Positions 20,390-30,632 are shown, numbered from the stretch's first letter. The stretch: 64,000 bases of DNA from Alicyclobacillus sp. (GCF_023511815.1 NZ_JAIMAV010000003.1:1-64000), one strand, 5' to 3'. Translations and numbers: made by a program. The notes: generated by a model from the letters alone, not told the origin.

Positions 20390-21415
20390 TCAATCGGAAA
20401 ACAGCTCCTCACCGGTGTGGACGCGAACGCGCTGTCCATCGGCAAGGATCAGCTCCAGCGCGCCCGTTTCGTCCACGGACGACGCCTGACCTTCCAGAAC
20501 GCCGCGCGGGGTGTCGACGCGAACCCACTGGCCGAGGGTGGCGCAGGAGGCGGTCCACTCGTCCATCACGCGGGCGAAGCCCTCTCCGTGCTCAACGAGC
20601 CGGTGATACAGCGGATCGAACGCGTTGCACACCTCGGCGCACAGGGCGGGCAGGGAGATCGTCCGCCCGGTCTCGGCCAAAAGGGACGTCGCCCGGACGA
20701 CAAGGTCCTCCGGGAAGGCCTCCCCTGGGATGTTGACGTTGATGCCGATCCCGATCACGGCCCGCTCCACCATCTCGCCCTCGGCCCGGATCTCCGCCAG
20801 AATCCCGCACAGCTTTCGGCCGTGGAGCAACAGGTCGTTGGGCCACTTGATGTCCGGGGCCACCTGGGCGGATTTGGCGATCGCCCGCCGCACCGCCACA
20901 CTCGCGAGCAGCGTCAGCTCCGGCGCGCGGCGCAGGGGAAGCGGGCGCGTCAACACCAGGGAAAACCACAGTCCCCCCGCCGGTGAGAACCACGCGCGGC
21001 CCCGCCGGCCGCGCCCGCCGGTCTGCCGGCCCGCGGCCACAAAAAAACCGTGCGGAGCGCCTGACTGCGCATACGCATTGGCCAAGCGGTTGGTGGAGTC
21101 GATCTCGTCCACCCACACCCCCGCCCGGCCGAGCACGATCCCCGGCGCCAGGTATCGGCGAACCAGCAGCGGCCGAGCCTCGTCCGGCGCGGATTTCAGG
21201 CGGTGGCCGAGGCGCGGAACGGACTCGATGACGAATCCCTGCGCCTCCAGCGCTTTGACGTGTTTCCAGATGGCCGTCCGGGAGACGCCCGTCCGCCGGC
21301 TCAACGCCTCGCCGGAAACAAAGGCGCCGTCCGCCGCCAAAAGCGCCTCGGCGACCGCCTCGCGCGGATCGGCCGCGGGGTCCTGCGGAAGGTCGCGGTC
21401 TCTCACGTCTCGCAT
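20390..21415 (-). CDS. birA: Biotin operon repressor / biotin--[acetyl-CoA carboxylase] ligase
   Basis: A 341-residue bifunctional BirA. The N-terminal winged helix (VSGEALSRRTGVSRTAIWKHVKAL) is the repressor part; the ligase has the adenylate loop GRQTGGRGRRGRAWFSPAGGLWFS, the KWPNDLLL motif and GIGINVNIP, with a C-terminal SH3-like domain. ATG 21415 follows GGAAGGAG. It overlaps the end of cca by 13 bases, as in the cca-birA pair of B. subtilis. Confidence 0.94.
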   Translation of the reverse strand: MRDVRDRDLPQDPAADPREAVAEALLAADGAFVSGEALSRRTGVSRTAIWKHVKALEAQGFVIESVPRLGHRLKSAPDEARPLLVRRYLAPGIVLGRAGVWVDEIDSTNRLANAYAQSGAPHGFFVAAGRQTGGRGRRGRAWFSPAGGLWFSLVLTRPLPLRRAPELTLLASVAVRRAIAKSAQVAPDIKWPNDLLLHGRKLCGILAEIRAEGEMVERAVIGIGINVNIPGEAFPEDLVVRATSLLAETGRTISLPALCAEVCNAFDPLYHRLVEHGEGFARVMDEWTASCATLGQWVRVDTPRGVLEGQASSVDETGALELILADGQRVRVHTGEELFSD

Positions 21416-22722
21416 CGGCCTTCTCCTTCCGTTCGAATTGGCGGACGCTCGAGAAGCGTCCGCGCCAGCTGCAACAGGGCGGATGGGTCGTTCGGCGCCT
21501 CGCCGGTCAGCACCGCCTCCGCCAACCGGTGCTTCATCCGGCCAATCGCCTCGCCGGCGAGGCCCAGGGCCGCCAGCGCGCGGCCGTCCACCGCCAGATC
21601 CCCGAGGTTCCACAGCGGCATCGTCCGCCGCATCTCCTCAAAGCGACTCCAGCGCAGCGGCGGGCCCAGGGGATCCTCCCGCCAGTCGAGCACCCGGCAG
21701 GCCATGCCGAGCGCCTGCGGACCGTGGCGCCACAGCGCAAGCCGCCACGCCGCCGGCGGCGCCTGGGCCAGGTCCTCGGCCAGTGCCGCCACAATCGCCG
21801 CACCAAGGCGCGCGACGCGGCCCGGCCAGCGGATTCCCTTCGCCAGCGCGCTGGCCATCGCGGGCGTGCCGCCTGCGGCGCGGACCCACACGGCCAGGCT
21901 CGCCGCCTGCCGTTCCTCCCCGGTCCAGGCCGGTGTCCGGCGCACCACCTGGTTCCATCCGGCCAGATGCTCCGGCTGCCCGGCGAGTAAAGCCAAGCCC
22001 GCCCGCAATTGCGCGAACGGCGGCGGCAACATCGTAAGATACGGTCCGGTGGCCAATTCGCGGGCGATGGAACCCCAATCGGCCGCCGCGATGCGCGCCA
22101 TCTCCTGGCCGATGCGCTCGAGCGAGATGTGACGCAACCGCTTGGCCTGGCGCTCCATGGCGGATCGGGTGGCGGGATGGAGGGAGAATCCAAGCTCCGC
22201 CGCCAAGCGCAGCCCGCGCAGAATCCGCAGGGCGTCCTCGCAAAACCGCTCGTCCGGGTCCCCGACTGAGCGCACCGTTCGGCGAGCGAGATCGTCCGCA
22301 CCGCCGAACGGGTCGACCAGACGCATGGCGCGATCCATGGCCATGGCGTTGATGGTGAAATCGCGGCGGGCGAGATCCAGCTCCAGCCGGCCGGTGAACC
22401 GGACGCAATCCGGGCGGCGGCCGTCCGAGTACCGGTCCTCAATCCGAAACGTGGTGACCTCCACGGGCTCATCCGGCGCGGCGTCGGCGAACACCGTCAC
22501 CGTCCCGTGGCGCAGCCCGGTCGGCACGTGCCGGGGGAACAGCGCCATCACCGCATCCGGAGTGGCGTCGGTGGCCACGTCGTGGTCATGGCAGGGCCGG
22601 CCGAGCAGCTGGTCGCGCACGGAGCCCCCCACCACGTACGCCTGAAACCCCGCTTGGGCGAGGGTGTCGAGCACCTGTGCCACATGCGCGGGCCACCCCT
22701 CTCCGCCGGGCACGCTCGTCAT
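21403..22722 (-). CDS. cca: CCA-adding enzyme (tRNA nucleotidyltransferase)
   Basis: A 439-residue class II tRNA nucleotidyltransferase that adds or repairs CCA at tRNA 3' ends. The [22 protein letters not shown] catalytic motif carries the DxD (HDHD); [10 protein letters not shown] and the template region [18 protein letters not shown] follow. ATG 22722 overlaps the bshA stop by 4 bases. Confidence 0.94.
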   Translation of the reverse strand: MTSVPGGEGWPAHVAQVLDTLAQAGFQAYVVGGSVRDQLLGRPCHDHDVATDATPDAVMALFPRHVPTGLRHGTVTVFADAAPDEPVEVTTFRIEDRYSDGRRPDCVRFTGRLELDLARRDFTINAMAMDRAMRLVDPFGGADDLARRTVRSVGDPDERFCEDALRILRGLRLAAELGFSLHPATRSAMERQAKRLRHISLERIGQEMARIAAADWGSIARELATGPYLTMLPPPFAQLRAGLALLAGQPEHLAGWNQVVRRTPAWTGEERQAASLAVWVRAAGGTPAMASALAKGIRWPGRVARLGAAIVAALAEDLAQAPPAAWRLALWRHGPQALGMACRVLDWREDPLGPPLRWSRFEEMRRTMPLWNLGDLAVDGRALAALGLAGEAIGRMKHRLAEAVLTGEAPNDPSALLQLARTLLERPPIRTEGEGRCET

Positions 22723-23846
22723 GCGGGTGCCTCCTTCAGGACGGACTCGTACAACCGTTCGTACTCGTCCAGCTTCTCTTCGATGGAGAAGGCCGTCCGC
22801 GCCCAGTCGGCCGCCTGTTCACGCATCCGGCGATGGGCTCGGTCATTCTGCAGGAGACCGAGGGCGTCCGCCGCCATGCCCTCCACATCGCCGACCGGGC
22901 GGAGATATCCGGTCTGTCCATGCACCACCACCTCGGGCAGGCCGCCGGCATCGCTGGCGATCACGGGGACCCCGCACGCCATCGCCTCGAGCGCCACCAG
23001 GCCGAAGCTCTCCTGGCGCGACGGGAGGAGAAACAGGTCCGCCACCTGATACAGCGGAACCACATCCTCCTGCTTGCCGAGAAACACCACGTCTTCTGCC
23101 ACGCCGAGCGCGTGAGCCAGGCGGCGCGCCTCCCACTCGTCGGGCCCTTCCCCCACCATCACCAACCGCGCCGGCATTCCCCGGCGCACCTTCGCGAACA
23201 CGTGCAGGACGTCGGCGACCCGCTTCACCGGACGGAAGTTGGAGACGTGGAGCAGGATCCGCTCTCCGCCCGGGGCCAGCTCATCCCGAAGCGGCGCAAC
23301 TTCTGCCGGGTGGAACACCCGCGGATCGATGAAGTTATGGATGCAGTGAATGGGCCCCTCGAGATGAAACCGCTCCTTCGTGCGCATCGCCAGATCGCGG
23401 CTTACGGCCGTGACGGCGTCGCTGTGCACCAGGCCGAAGCGGATCAGCTCATGCCAGGTGTGATCCTCGGCGAGCACCGTCACATCGGTGCCGTGAAGGG
23501 TCGTCACCACGGGGACTCGCCGCCCCGCCATCGCCCGGGCGAGCCAGGCGCAGACGGCGAACGGAAGCGCATAGTGGACGTGCAGCACATCGAGCGCGTG
23601 TTGATCCGCCACCCTCGCCATCCAGGCGGCCAGCGCCAGGTCGAGCGGGGGCGTGCGCCACACCGGATAGGGCATCGTGTCCACCTCGTGGACCTGGATG
23701 CGGGGATGAAAGGCCCCCAGCCGAAAGGGGATGTCGGTGACGATGAAGTGGACCTCGTGACCGCGGCGGGCCAGCCCCTTCCCCAGTTCGGCGGCCAACG
23801 CGCCGGATCCCCCGAGCGCCGGGTGACAGCTGATGCCGATGCGCAC
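22719..23846 (-). CDS. bshA: N-acetyl-alpha-D-glucosaminyl L-malate synthase BshA
   Basis: A 375-residue GT4 glycosyltransferase that makes GlcNAc-malate, the first step of bacillithiol synthesis. [33 protein letters not shown], the acceptor-site HNFIDPRVF and the E(x7)E motif [20 protein letters not shown] are typical of BshA. In B. subtilis bshB1, the deacetylase for the second step, lies between mgsA and bshA; here it is missing and only 15 bases separate the two genes. Confidence 0.93.
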   Translation of the reverse strand: MRIGISCHPALGGSGALAAELGKGLARRGHEVHFIVTDIPFRLGAFHPRIQVHEVDTMPYPVWRTPPLDLALAAWMARVADQHALDVLHVHYALPFAVCAWLARAMAGRRVPVVTTLHGTDVTVLAEDHTWHELIRFGLVHSDAVTAVSRDLAMRTKERFHLEGPIHCIHNFIDPRVFHPAEVAPLRDELAPGGERILLHVSNFRPVKRVADVLHVFAKVRRGMPARLVMVGEGPDEWEARRLAHALGVAEDVVFLGKQEDVVPLYQVADLFLLPSRQESFGLVALEAMACGVPVIASDAGGLPEVVVHGQTGYLRPVGDVEGMAADALGLLQNDRAHRRMREQAADWARTAFSIEEKLDEYERLYESVLKEAPA

Positions 23847-23861
23847 CCTCTCCCCCTCCCG

Positions 23862-24281
23862 TCACCGGCTGTCGGCGTCCGATGGGTCGTGCAGGACTCG
23901 GCGCCAATCGAGATCGCCTCGTTCCAGCCCGCGCAACAACGCCTCGGCGGTGGCCAGGTTGGTGGCGACGGGGACGTTGTGCACGTCGCACAGGCGCAGC
24001 AGCGCCGTGATGTCCGGTTCGTGCGGCTGTGCCGTCAGCGGATCGCGCAGAAAGACGACCATGTCGATGACGTCCTCCGCGATGCGCGCGCCAATCTGCT
24101 GGTCCCCGCCGAGCGGACCCGAGAGCACGCGGTGCACGGTGAGGCCGGTCGCGTCGGCGATCCGCTGGCCGGTGGTCCCGGTGGCGTACAGCGTCGCCTG
24201 CGCAAAGATGTGCCGATAGGCGATCACGAAGTTGACCAGGCTGTCCTTCATGCGGTCGTGGGCAATCAGGGCGATGTTCAT
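23862..24281 (-). CDS. mgsA: Methylglyoxal synthase
   Basis: A 139-residue enzyme converting DHAP to methylglyoxal and phosphate. [17 protein letters not shown], the phosphate-binding [24 protein letters not shown], and the catalytic Asp in [17 protein letters not shown] are present. ATG 24281 follows GGAGG; the track's extra six residues are dropped. It is 11 bases after dapB, as in B. subtilis. Confidence 0.95.
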   Translation of the reverse strand: MNIALIAHDRMKDSLVNFVIAYRHIFAQATLYATGTTGQRIADATGLTVHRVLSGPLGGDQQIGARIAEDVIDMVVFLRDPLTAQPHEPDITALLRLCDVHNVPVATNLATAEALLRGLERGDLDWRRVLHDPSDADSR

Positions 24282-24292
24282 GCCATTCCTCC

Positions 24293-25114
24293 TTACCACA
24301 AGAGGTGTTCGAGGCCATAGACCATGCCCGTCAACTCGCGCACACGGGCGCAGGCGAGCAGCACACCGGGCATGAAGCTTTGGCGCGACAGGGAATCGTG
24401 GCGGATGGTCAACACCTCGCCCTCCCCGCCGAAGATCACCTCCTGGTGTGCCACCAGTCCGGGCAGGCGAACGCTGTGAATGGGGATCTCGTGATAAGCC
24501 AGGCCCCGCGCCAAAGATTCCGCGGACGCCGGGGGCGTCCCCTCATCCAGAGCGGCGGAGGGGCCGGCCGCCGCCTCCCGGCGCTGCTGCGCCATCTGCT
24601 CCGCCGTCCGGCGCGCGGTCCCCGACGGGGCGTCCCGCTTCTGGTCGTGATGGAGTTCGATGATCTCAGCCCGTTTGAAAAACCGCGCGGCTTCCGCGGC
24701 GAAGCGCATCATCAGCAGGGCCCCGATGGCGAAGTTGGGCGCGGCGATCCCGCCGATGCCCTGGCGGCGGCACGCCTCGTCCCAACGCGCCACATCCGCC
24801 TGGGTGTACCCGGTGGCGCCGATGACGGGGCGGACGCCGAAGGAGATGCAGCGGTCGATGTGGCCGACGACGCTGCGGGCGTCGGTGAGATCCAGCCAGA
24901 CGTCGGGGTGAACCTCCATCAGGAGGTGTTCCGGGTCGTCGTACACCGGGCAGGAGAACCGACCAGATGTCCGGGCTTGTCCGGCGTCGCGGACCAATAC
25001 GGCGGCGAGCTCAAACCGCGGATCGCCCGCCAGTGCGCGGACGGCCTCCGTCCCCATCCTGCCGCCGGCGCCGGCGACGGCGACCGTGATGCGATGGTGA
25101 TCCGCCAAGATCAT
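24293..25114 (-). CDS. dapB: 4-hydroxy-tetrahydrodipicolinate reductase
   Basis: A 273-residue reductase of the lysine/diaminopimelate pathway. The NAD(P)-binding [11 protein letters not shown] and the active-site [15 protein letters not shown] motif with catalytic His and Lys are visible. ATG 25114 overlaps the stop of the upstream TPR gene by 4 bases, so the two are co-translated. Confidence 0.94.
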   Translation of the reverse strand: MILADHHRITVAVAGAGGRMGTEAVRALAGDPRFELAAVLVRDAGQARTSGRFSCPVYDDPEHLLMEVHPDVWLDLTDARSVVGHIDRCISFGVRPVIGATGYTQADVARWDEACRRQGIGGIAAPNFAIGALLMMRFAAEAARFFKRAEIIELHHDQKRDAPSGTARRTAEQMAQQRREAAAGPSAALDEGTPPASAESLARGLAYHEIPIHSVRLPGLVAHQEVIFGGEGEVLTIRHDSLSRQSFMPGVLLACARVRELTGMVYGLEHLLW

Positions 25115-25467
25115 TCCTCCTTTTCAATCGCGCCCCCCTCGGGGGTCTGTGCCGTCTGTGGGGTGTTGGGGGAATCGGCGCCGGCGGCCGCCTCGTCCGC
25201 CGTCTGCCGTTGTGCCCACAGCGCCCGGACGCGGCAAAGGTGTTCCTGATACAGTACGTTGTCCGGGGCGAGCCTGGCGGCCGCCTCGGCCCAGGCCAGG
25301 GCGGGTTCCCAGTCCTCGTTGCGCAGCGCGGTCACGGAGCCGTGGAAGTAACAGGCCGGGTTGTCCGGCTCACAGGCGATGGCCCTCCGGAACGCCTCCA
25401 TGGCGCGATCGAAATCCCGGATATACAGATACGAGAACGCCACCTTCAACCAACGTTCCCCGAGCAT
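25111..25467 (-). CDS. Small TPR protein
   Basis: A 118-residue protein with two to three TPR units (YIRDFDRAMEAFRRAIACEPDNPACYFHGS and the next helix pair) and an acidic, Pro/Thr-rich tail. ATG 25467 is preceded by GGGAGGTG. It lies between the MazG-like gene and dapB and overlaps dapB by 4 bases. Role unknown. Confidence 0.78.
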   Translation of the reverse strand: MLGERWLKVAFSYLYIRDFDRAMEAFRRAIACEPDNPACYFHGSVTALRNEDWEPALAWAEAAARLAPDNVLYQEHLCRVRALWAQRQTADEAAAGADSPNTPQTAQTPEGGAIEKEE

Positions 25468-25589
25468 GGCCGCCACCTCCCGCTGCCATCGTATGCGAGG
25501 CAAAGTGGAGGGATTGTACCTTCGCCCGCGTGCTCGCCCCGCCGCCGCGCCATGGCGGCATGGCCAGCGCGGGATCGGCCGCGTCGGAT

Positions 25590-25910
25590 TCAGACGCGCG
25601 TCCAGCGATCCCGATCCCGCGTTTGAAACTTGTCCATCACGGCCGTGAACGCCTGATCGAGATCGATGTTCAGGCGGTTGGCCAGACAGGTGATGACGAA
25701 CATCAGATCCCCCAGTTCCAGGGCGATGCTGCCCTCCGGTTCATCCGGCTTTTTCGGCTTTTCCCCAAACTGGTGGTTGACCTCCCGCGCCAGCTCCCCC
25801 AATTCTTCGGCGAGGCGGACCACGAGCGTCATCGGGGAGAAGTACCCCTCCCGGAATTGCCCGATGTACGCGTCCACCTCCGTCTGCATCTCGCGGAGCG
25901 TGCGTGCCAC
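25590..25910 (-). CDS. ypjD: MazG-like nucleotide pyrophosphohydrolase (YpjD)
   Basis: A 106-residue all-alpha NTP pyrophosphohydrolase of the MazG/YpjD type. EVDAYIGQFREGYFSPMTLVVRLAEELGELAREVNH carries the EExxE metal motif, and LELGDLMFVI the second ExxD. GTG 25910 is 7 bases after GGAGG; an ATG at 25916 is too close to that site. The genomic position next to dapB matches B. subtilis ypjD. Confidence 0.9.
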   Translation of the reverse strand: MARTLREMQTEVDAYIGQFREGYFSPMTLVVRLAEELGELAREVNHQFGEKPKKPDEPEGSIALELGDLMFVITCLANRLNIDLDQAFTAVMDKFQTRDRDRWTRV

Positions 25911-26006
25911 CCGCATCCCTCCCTCGGCCACCAGGCCCCATCCGACTTCACACCGCATGTCCCATCGGGTCCGGCGGAGGTTCGTTCGCAAAACGCACTC
26001 GCCCCT

Positions 26007-26035
26007 ACCTTACTACATCACGCCGCGCCAGACAA
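26007..26035 (-). promoter_or_regulatory. Candidate sigma-A promoter of the ypjD-TPR-dapB-mgsA group
   Basis: On the minus strand TTGTCT (26030-26035) and TAAGGT (26007-26012) are separated by exactly 17 bases, about 100 bases before ypjD. Each hexamer matches consensus at four of six positions. Confidence 0.45.
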
Positions 26036-26129
26036 ACGCCCGGGCGGCCGGCGAACATAAACAAAGAGCCCGGCCAATATGATGTTATGGACCATCCAGG
26101 GGACAACTCCGCTCAAAGGAGATGACACT

Positions 26130-27398
26130 GTGAATCCACCGCGGACTCGACACTTGTCAACCTATCTGTTGGGGCTGGCCGTCGTGATCTTCTGCGTCGC
26201 ACTGGTCGTTTATCCCAAGCCGGGTTTTGAGGCCGGCATCAGTGGCCTGCGCGTGTTCTGGGATGTCGTCTTTCCTTCCCTGCTGCCGTTCTTCATTCTC
26301 TCCGAGCTGATGATGGGACTCGGGGTGGTGCACGGACTCGGGATTCTGCTCGAACCGTTGATGCGGCCCTTGTTCAGCGTCCCCGGCATCGGCGCGTTCG
26401 CGCTGTCCATGGGGCTCGCGGCGGGCTACCCGATGGACGCCGTGATCACCGCCCGGTTCCGGGAATCCGGGATGTGCACGCGCATCGAGGGCGAGCGGCT
26501 GTTGGCGTTCACCAACACGGCGGATCCGCTGTTCATGATCAGCGCGGTCGCCGTCGGCATGTTCAAATCCCCCGAGCTGGGCGTGCTCATCGCCGTCGCG
26601 CACTACATCGCGGCGTTTCTGGTCGGTGTCAGCTTCAAGTTCTGGGGCCGGGGTGACCAGGAGGCGCGGCGGGACGAGGCGAGGGCCAAGGGCAACATCT
26701 TCATCCGCGCGCTGCGCGAGATCCCCCGCGCGCGCGCTGAGGACGGCCGCCCGTTTGGAAAGCTCCTGCGCGAAGCCGTGACGGAGTCGATGATGACGCT
26801 GTTCATGATCGCCGGCTTCATCGTGTTCTTCGCCGTGATGATTGAGATCCTCCGCCTGTCCGGCATCCTGTCCATTCTTGGATTGCCGATCGCCGCCATC
26901 TACCACCTGCTCGGCATCCACGGCGGCCTGGTCAATCCGACCCTGGCGGGGATCCTCGAGATCGACATCGGGAGCGCCCAGGCGGCCTCGGTCGACGGGG
27001 CGCCGCTTCTGCAGCGGGTGGCCGTCGTCAGCGGGATCGTCGCGTGGAGCGGCCTCGCGGTGCACGCGCAGGTCGCCAGTGTCATCACCAACACCGACAT
27101 CCGCATGACCCCGTACTTCCTGGCCCGATTCGCCCACGGCGTGCTGGCCGCGCTGTTGACCGTCCTCCTCTGGTTCACCGGCCTTGGTAAACCGGCCACC
27201 GCGGCCCTGGCGCACGTGGTCCCGGCGATCGCGTCGATGCAGGCGGCTCAGACCGGGGCACCGTGGTGGCAGGTGATGGCCACCGGCCTGACCACCTGGC
27301 TGTGGCTCTTTGGCGGGCTGCTCCTCCTCTCCGTCGCGCTGTACCTGATCCGCCGCACCCGGGTCATTGCGTGGCGGGTCAAGATGAACCGCGTCTGA
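26130..27398 (+). CDS. ylbJ: Sporulation integral membrane protein YlbJ
   Basis: A 422-residue polytopic membrane protein of the YlbJ family, needed for spore cortex formation in B. subtilis. Segments such as VFWDVVFPSLLPFFILSELMMGLG, GLAAGYPMDAVITARF and TNTADPLFMISAVAVGMF are characteristic; it has about eight membrane helices of the Gate (nucleoside recognition) fold. GTG 26130 lies 7-8 bases after AAAGGAG. It is monocistronic, with a terminator directly after. Confidence 0.9.
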   Translation: MNPPRTRHLSTYLLGLAVVIFCVALVVYPKPGFEAGISGLRVFWDVVFPSLLPFFILSELMMGLGVVHGLGILLEPLMRPLFSVPGIGAFALSMGLAAGYPMDAVITARFRESGMCTRIEGERLLAFTNTADPLFMISAVAVGMFKSPELGVLIAVAHYIAAFLVGVSFKFWGRGDQEARRDEARAKGNIFIRALREIPRARAEDGRPFGKLLREAVTESMMTLFMIAGFIVFFAVMIEILRLSGILSILGLPIAAIYHLLGIHGGLVNPTLAGILEIDIGSAQAASVDGAPLLQRVAVVSGIVAWSGLAVHAQVASVITNTDIRMTPYFLARFAHGVLAALLTVLLWFTGLGKPATAALAHVVPAIASMQAAQTGAPWWQVMATGLTTWLWLFGGLLLLSVALYLIRRTRVIAWRVKMNRV

Positions 27399-27438
27399 CG
27401 AACCCTCGATCCCGCCGGATGTGGGAACCGCCACCCAG

Positions 27439-27469
27439 ACGAACCCCGGGCGTACCGCCCGGGGTTCGT
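27439..27469 (+). terminator. Terminator of ylbJ
   Basis: A 12-bp perfect stem (ACGAACCCCGGG/CCCGGGGTTCGT) with a short loop, 41 bases after the stop codon. Confidence 0.7.
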
Positions 27470-27533
27470 CGTCGCGGCATCCCCAATTCCCGCCCCGTTG
27501 CGCCGCCTGTCCCGCCACCCCCCGGTGAAAACA

Positions 27534-27566
27534 CCGAGGGGTCGGTGCGCTGCACAAACCCCTCGG
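27534..27566 (-). terminator. Terminator of uppP
   Basis: A CCGAGGGGT/ACCCCTCGG stem on the minus strand followed by GTGTTTTC, 66 bases after the uppP stop and facing the ylbJ terminator. Confidence 0.7.
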
Positions 27567-27631
27567 CCCTCTCGGAGGATGGATTCCCCCCGACCTGCCG
27601 CTTCACCCCGCACGCCCCGCCGGCCCGCCGC

Positions 27632-28435
27632 CTACCACAGCGGCGGAAACCAGCGGTTGTGAAACAGCTGATCAATCAGGACGAACTCGGCCAGGATCCA
27701 GACGTACCAGGCGAACCATTTCATCTGAGCCCGGCGCAGCAGCCAGAGGGTTGCACGGACCGAGATGTACCCGGCGATCACGGCGGCCGCCGCACCGCTG
27801 AGCATTTGCGCCCAAGGGAGGGTCCCCATCGCCGCCGGATGCTCCCAGATCTCCTCCAGCTCGACCAAGGTGGCACCGAGAATCGCCGGGATGGACAAAA
27901 GGAAGGAGAATCGCCCCGCCGCCTCCCGATCCATCCCTCGCCACAGTCCGGCGGCCATGGTCAGGCCCGACCGCGACAGCGCGGGCAGGATGGCCATCCC
28001 CTGGAGGGTGCCGATCCACAGCGCGTCGGCCGGACGCATGGTCTCCTCCGTCTTCTTTCCGGCCGGCGCGGTGTCCATCCACCACAGGATGATCCCCGTG
28101 ATGATGAACTCGAGGCCCAGGGTGACCCCGCTCTCGAACAGATCCTCGAAGACCTCCTCAAACACCGCGCCCACCATGGCCGTCGGAATGAGGGCCAGGA
28201 GCACCATCCGGGCGGGCCAGGAACCGGGGTGGCGGACGAGCCACCACACCTCCTTGCGCAGCGCCCATACCACGGCGACCAGGGTGCCCAGGTGCAACAG
28301 GGTGATGAACAGCAGCGAATCTCCCGAGATGTGCCACAGCTTTTGGAGCAGCACCAGGTGCCCGGAGCTCGAGATCGGCAAAAACTCGGTCACTCCCTGC
28401 ACCGCGCCGAGCACGATGGCTTGCAGATGCGTCAT
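27632..28435 (-). CDS. uppP: Undecaprenyl-diphosphate phosphatase
   Basis: A 267-residue BacA/UppP membrane phosphatase that recycles the lipid carrier for cell wall synthesis; loss or change alters bacitracin tolerance. The two catalytic loops GAVQGVTEFLPISSSGHLVL and GMAILPALSRSGLTMAAGLWRGM are intact, with about eight membrane helices. It is convergent with ylbJ and divergent from the YkvI gene. Confidence 0.95.
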   Translation of the reverse strand: MTHLQAIVLGAVQGVTEFLPISSSGHLVLLQKLWHISGDSLLFITLLHLGTLVAVVWALRKEVWWLVRHPGSWPARMVLLALIPTAMVGAVFEEVFEDLFESGVTLGLEFIITGIILWWMDTAPAGKKTEETMRPADALWIGTLQGMAILPALSRSGLTMAAGLWRGMDREAAGRFSFLLSIPAILGATLVELEEIWEHPAAMGTLPWAQMLSGAAAAVIAGYISVRATLWLLRRAQMKWFAWYVWILAEFVLIDQLFHNRWFPPLW

Positions 28436-28519
28436 GTGCTCACCTCCTCTCCCACCTTTCTCTCACGGCCCCGTCGTTCGGACGACCGCTGGTTCTATGT
28501 ATATAGGGACGAGCCGTGG

Positions 28520-28545
28520 GACATGCCCGGCGGACGCGGCATGTC
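28520..28545. repeat. Inverted repeat between uppP and the YkvI gene
   Basis: A perfect 8-bp palindrome GACATGCC/GGCATGTC with a 10-base spacer in the 151-base divergent gap. It may be an operator; no known site matches. Confidence 0.4.
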
Positions 28546-28586
28546 GGGACAAACCGGACATATGCTGTGAGGAGGGGGGATCCGCG

Positions 28587-29636
28587 TTGCGCCAGGGTTG
28601 GCTGTCGTTTCAGGTCGGCTGCGCGTACATCGGCACCGTGGTCGGAGCGGGCTTCGCGTCCGGTCAGGAGGTGTTTCAGTTTTTCGCGCGGTACGGCAAC
28701 TGGGCGTACCTCACCGTCGCCCTGACGTTCGTGCTGTTCGCGTGGTTGGGATACCGGTTGATGGAATTGGGTGCGAAGTGGGGGGTGCGGTCGTACCATG
28801 AGCTCAACCAGCGCCTGTTCGGGCCGGGGTGGACGACCCTGCTCGACGCGCTGGTGCTGACGATGCTGTTCGGGGTGACGGTGGCCATGATCGCCGGGTC
28901 CGGCGCCCTGTTTCGCGAGCGGCTCGGCTGGTCCTACCAGGCGGGCGCGCTGTCGACGCTCTCGATCACGTTCGTCACCGTACTCTGGGGCATCCGCGGG
29001 ATCCTGCGGGCCAACACCGTGATCGTCCCCGTCATGTGTGGTTTTGTGCTGTTCGCCGCCTGGCACACCTGGCACCTGTGCGGGTGGCGGACCGCGTGGA
29101 CGAGCGGAGCCGCCCTGGGCGGCTTTGATCTTCGTGCGTGGCTGTCGGCCGTTCTCTACGCCGCGTTCAACATCGGCCTGTCGGCGGGCGTCCTGCTTCC
29201 GCTCGGCGCGGACGTGCGCGACCGGACCACGCTCCGCCAGGGGGCGATCCTCGGCGCCGTCGGGCTCGCCGCGATGCTGATCGCCGTCACCTTCACGCTC
29301 CACACCTACTATCCGCACGCGCTCGGATACGACCTCCCGATGGCCTACGTGGCGGAACACCTGGGGCCCGCCATGCAGTGGGGCTACGTGTTCGTGCTGT
29401 GGGCCGAGGTGTACTCCACCCTCGTCGGAGACCTGTACGCGCTGACCGCGCAACTCGAGACGCAGAGCCGCTGGCGCAACATCGCGTTGACGGCGGTCGT
29501 TCTGCTGCTCGCCTACTCGGTCAGCCAGGTGGGGTTCAGCGCCGTCGTGCGGTACGCCTACACGCTGTTCGGATGGCTCAGCGTGGGATTGATCCTGGCT
29601 CTGTTGTGGCCGCGCCAAAAGTTGCCACGCGGGTGA
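28587..29636 (+). CDS. YkvI-family membrane transporter-like protein
   Basis: A 349-residue membrane protein with about ten helices, opening with FQVGCAYIGTVVGAGFASGQEVFQFFARYG, the signature of the YkvI family (APC superfamily-like, function unknown). The TTG start at 28587 follows GAGGAGGGGGG. The stretch before this TTG in the track ORF runs antisense through uppP and is not coding on this strand. The next gene (YitT type) has its own promoter inside the last bases of this gene. Confidence 0.82.
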   Translation: MRQGWLSFQVGCAYIGTVVGAGFASGQEVFQFFARYGNWAYLTVALTFVLFAWLGYRLMELGAKWGVRSYHELNQRLFGPGWTTLLDALVLTMLFGVTVAMIAGSGALFRERLGWSYQAGALSTLSITFVTVLWGIRGILRANTVIVPVMCGFVLFAAWHTWHLCGWRTAWTSGAALGGFDLRAWLSAVLYAAFNIGLSAGVLLPLGADVRDRTTLRQGAILGAVGLAAMLIAVTFTLHTYYPHALGYDLPMAYVAEHLGPAMQWGYVFVLWAEVYSTLVGDLYALTAQLETQSRWRNIALTAVVLLLAYSVSQVGFSAVVRYAYTLFGWLSVGLILALLWPRQKLPRG

Positions 29637-29651
29637 ACGGTTCCGTATAAT
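29622..29651 (+). promoter_or_regulatory. Sigma-A promoter of the YitT-family gene
   Basis: TTGCCA (29622-29627), 18 bases, TATAAT (29646-29651). The -35 lies within the 3' end of the YkvI gene; the start codon is about 50 bases downstream. Confidence 0.75.
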
Positions 29652-29702
29652 GGGGCAGCACGGACTGGACCAACGCTTCCGTGAGGGGGTGTGGCACCGC
29701 GG

Positions 29703-30545
29703 ATGGCCAGGCTGGCGATGCCCCGATGGGTGTGGACGTGGTTGTCCATCGCCGCGGGTGCGCTCATCTATTCCGTCGGACTGAACGCCTTTTTGGTCAG
29801 CAATCACCTGGCGGAGGGCGGATTTGTCGGCATCTCGCTGTTGCTGCTGTACCTGTTGCATTGGCCGCTGGGCCTGACCTTCTTCCTGCTGAATATCCCG
29901 CTTCTGTGGATCGGTTGGCGCGTCTTCGGCCATCAGTTCATCGTCCTGACGGCCGGCGGGGTGGTGGCCGTGTCGGTATTCAGCTCCCTGACGGCGCGGA
30001 TTCAACTCCCGACGCACGATCCGCTGCTCGGGGCGCTGTACGCCGGGGTGGTCACCGGCTTTGGATTGGGCCTCATCTTTCGATCCGGCGCCACCACCGG
30101 CGGATCGGACATCATCGCGCGGCTGGTCCGGCACCGGTTGGGCGTGAGCATGGGCCGCACCCTGTTCTCCATCGACGTCTTGGTAATCGGCATTGTCGCG
30201 GTGCTCATCGGGCGGGAGACCGCGATGTATTCGCTGGTCGCCCTGTTCGTGGCGAGCCGGGTCATTGACTTTGTCATCGAAGGAACCCGGCGCGGGAAAG
30301 CGTTGACCATCGTATCGGACAAACCGGAGGCCATCGCCTCCGCCATCCACCGTCAGCTGGAGCGCGGCACGACCCTGTTCCAGGCCATCGGGGGGTTCAC
30401 CGGGACCCGGCGACAGGTGGTCTACTGCGTCGTGTCCCGGGAGGAGGTCGTCCGCGTGCAGCAGATCGTCCAGGAGGCGGACCCCCGCGCCTTCGTCGTG
30501 GTCAACGACGTTCACGAGGTGCTCGGCGAGGGATTCACCCGCTGA
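29703..30545 (+). CDS. YitT family membrane protein (DUF161/DUF2179)
   Basis: A 280-residue protein of the YitT family: five or six membrane helices (GLNAFLVSNHLAEGGFVGISLLLLY, GATTGGSDIIARLV) and a C-terminal cytosolic DUF2179 domain (about residues 200-278). Function unknown; family members are sometimes linked to metabolite or ion handling. ATG 29703 is chosen because the GAGGGGGTG site is too close to the GTG at 29691. Confidence 0.87.
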   Translation: MARLAMPRWVWTWLSIAAGALIYSVGLNAFLVSNHLAEGGFVGISLLLLYLLHWPLGLTFFLLNIPLLWIGWRVFGHQFIVLTAGGVVAVSVFSSLTARIQLPTHDPLLGALYAGVVTGFGLGLIFRSGATTGGSDIIARLVRHRLGVSMGRTLFSIDVLVIGIVAVLIGRETAMYSLVALFVASRVIDFVIEGTRRGKALTIVSDKPEAIASAIHRQLERGTTLFQAIGGFTGTRRQVVYCVVSREEVVRVQQIVQEADPRAFVVVNDVHEVLGEGFTR

Positions 30546-30632
30546 ACCGGCCGCTGAATCGGCTGAATCGGCTCGCCCGCGGATGGGGCGGTCTTGCCCT
30601 GGCGGGCCCGACCCCATTTCATCCGGAATGAA

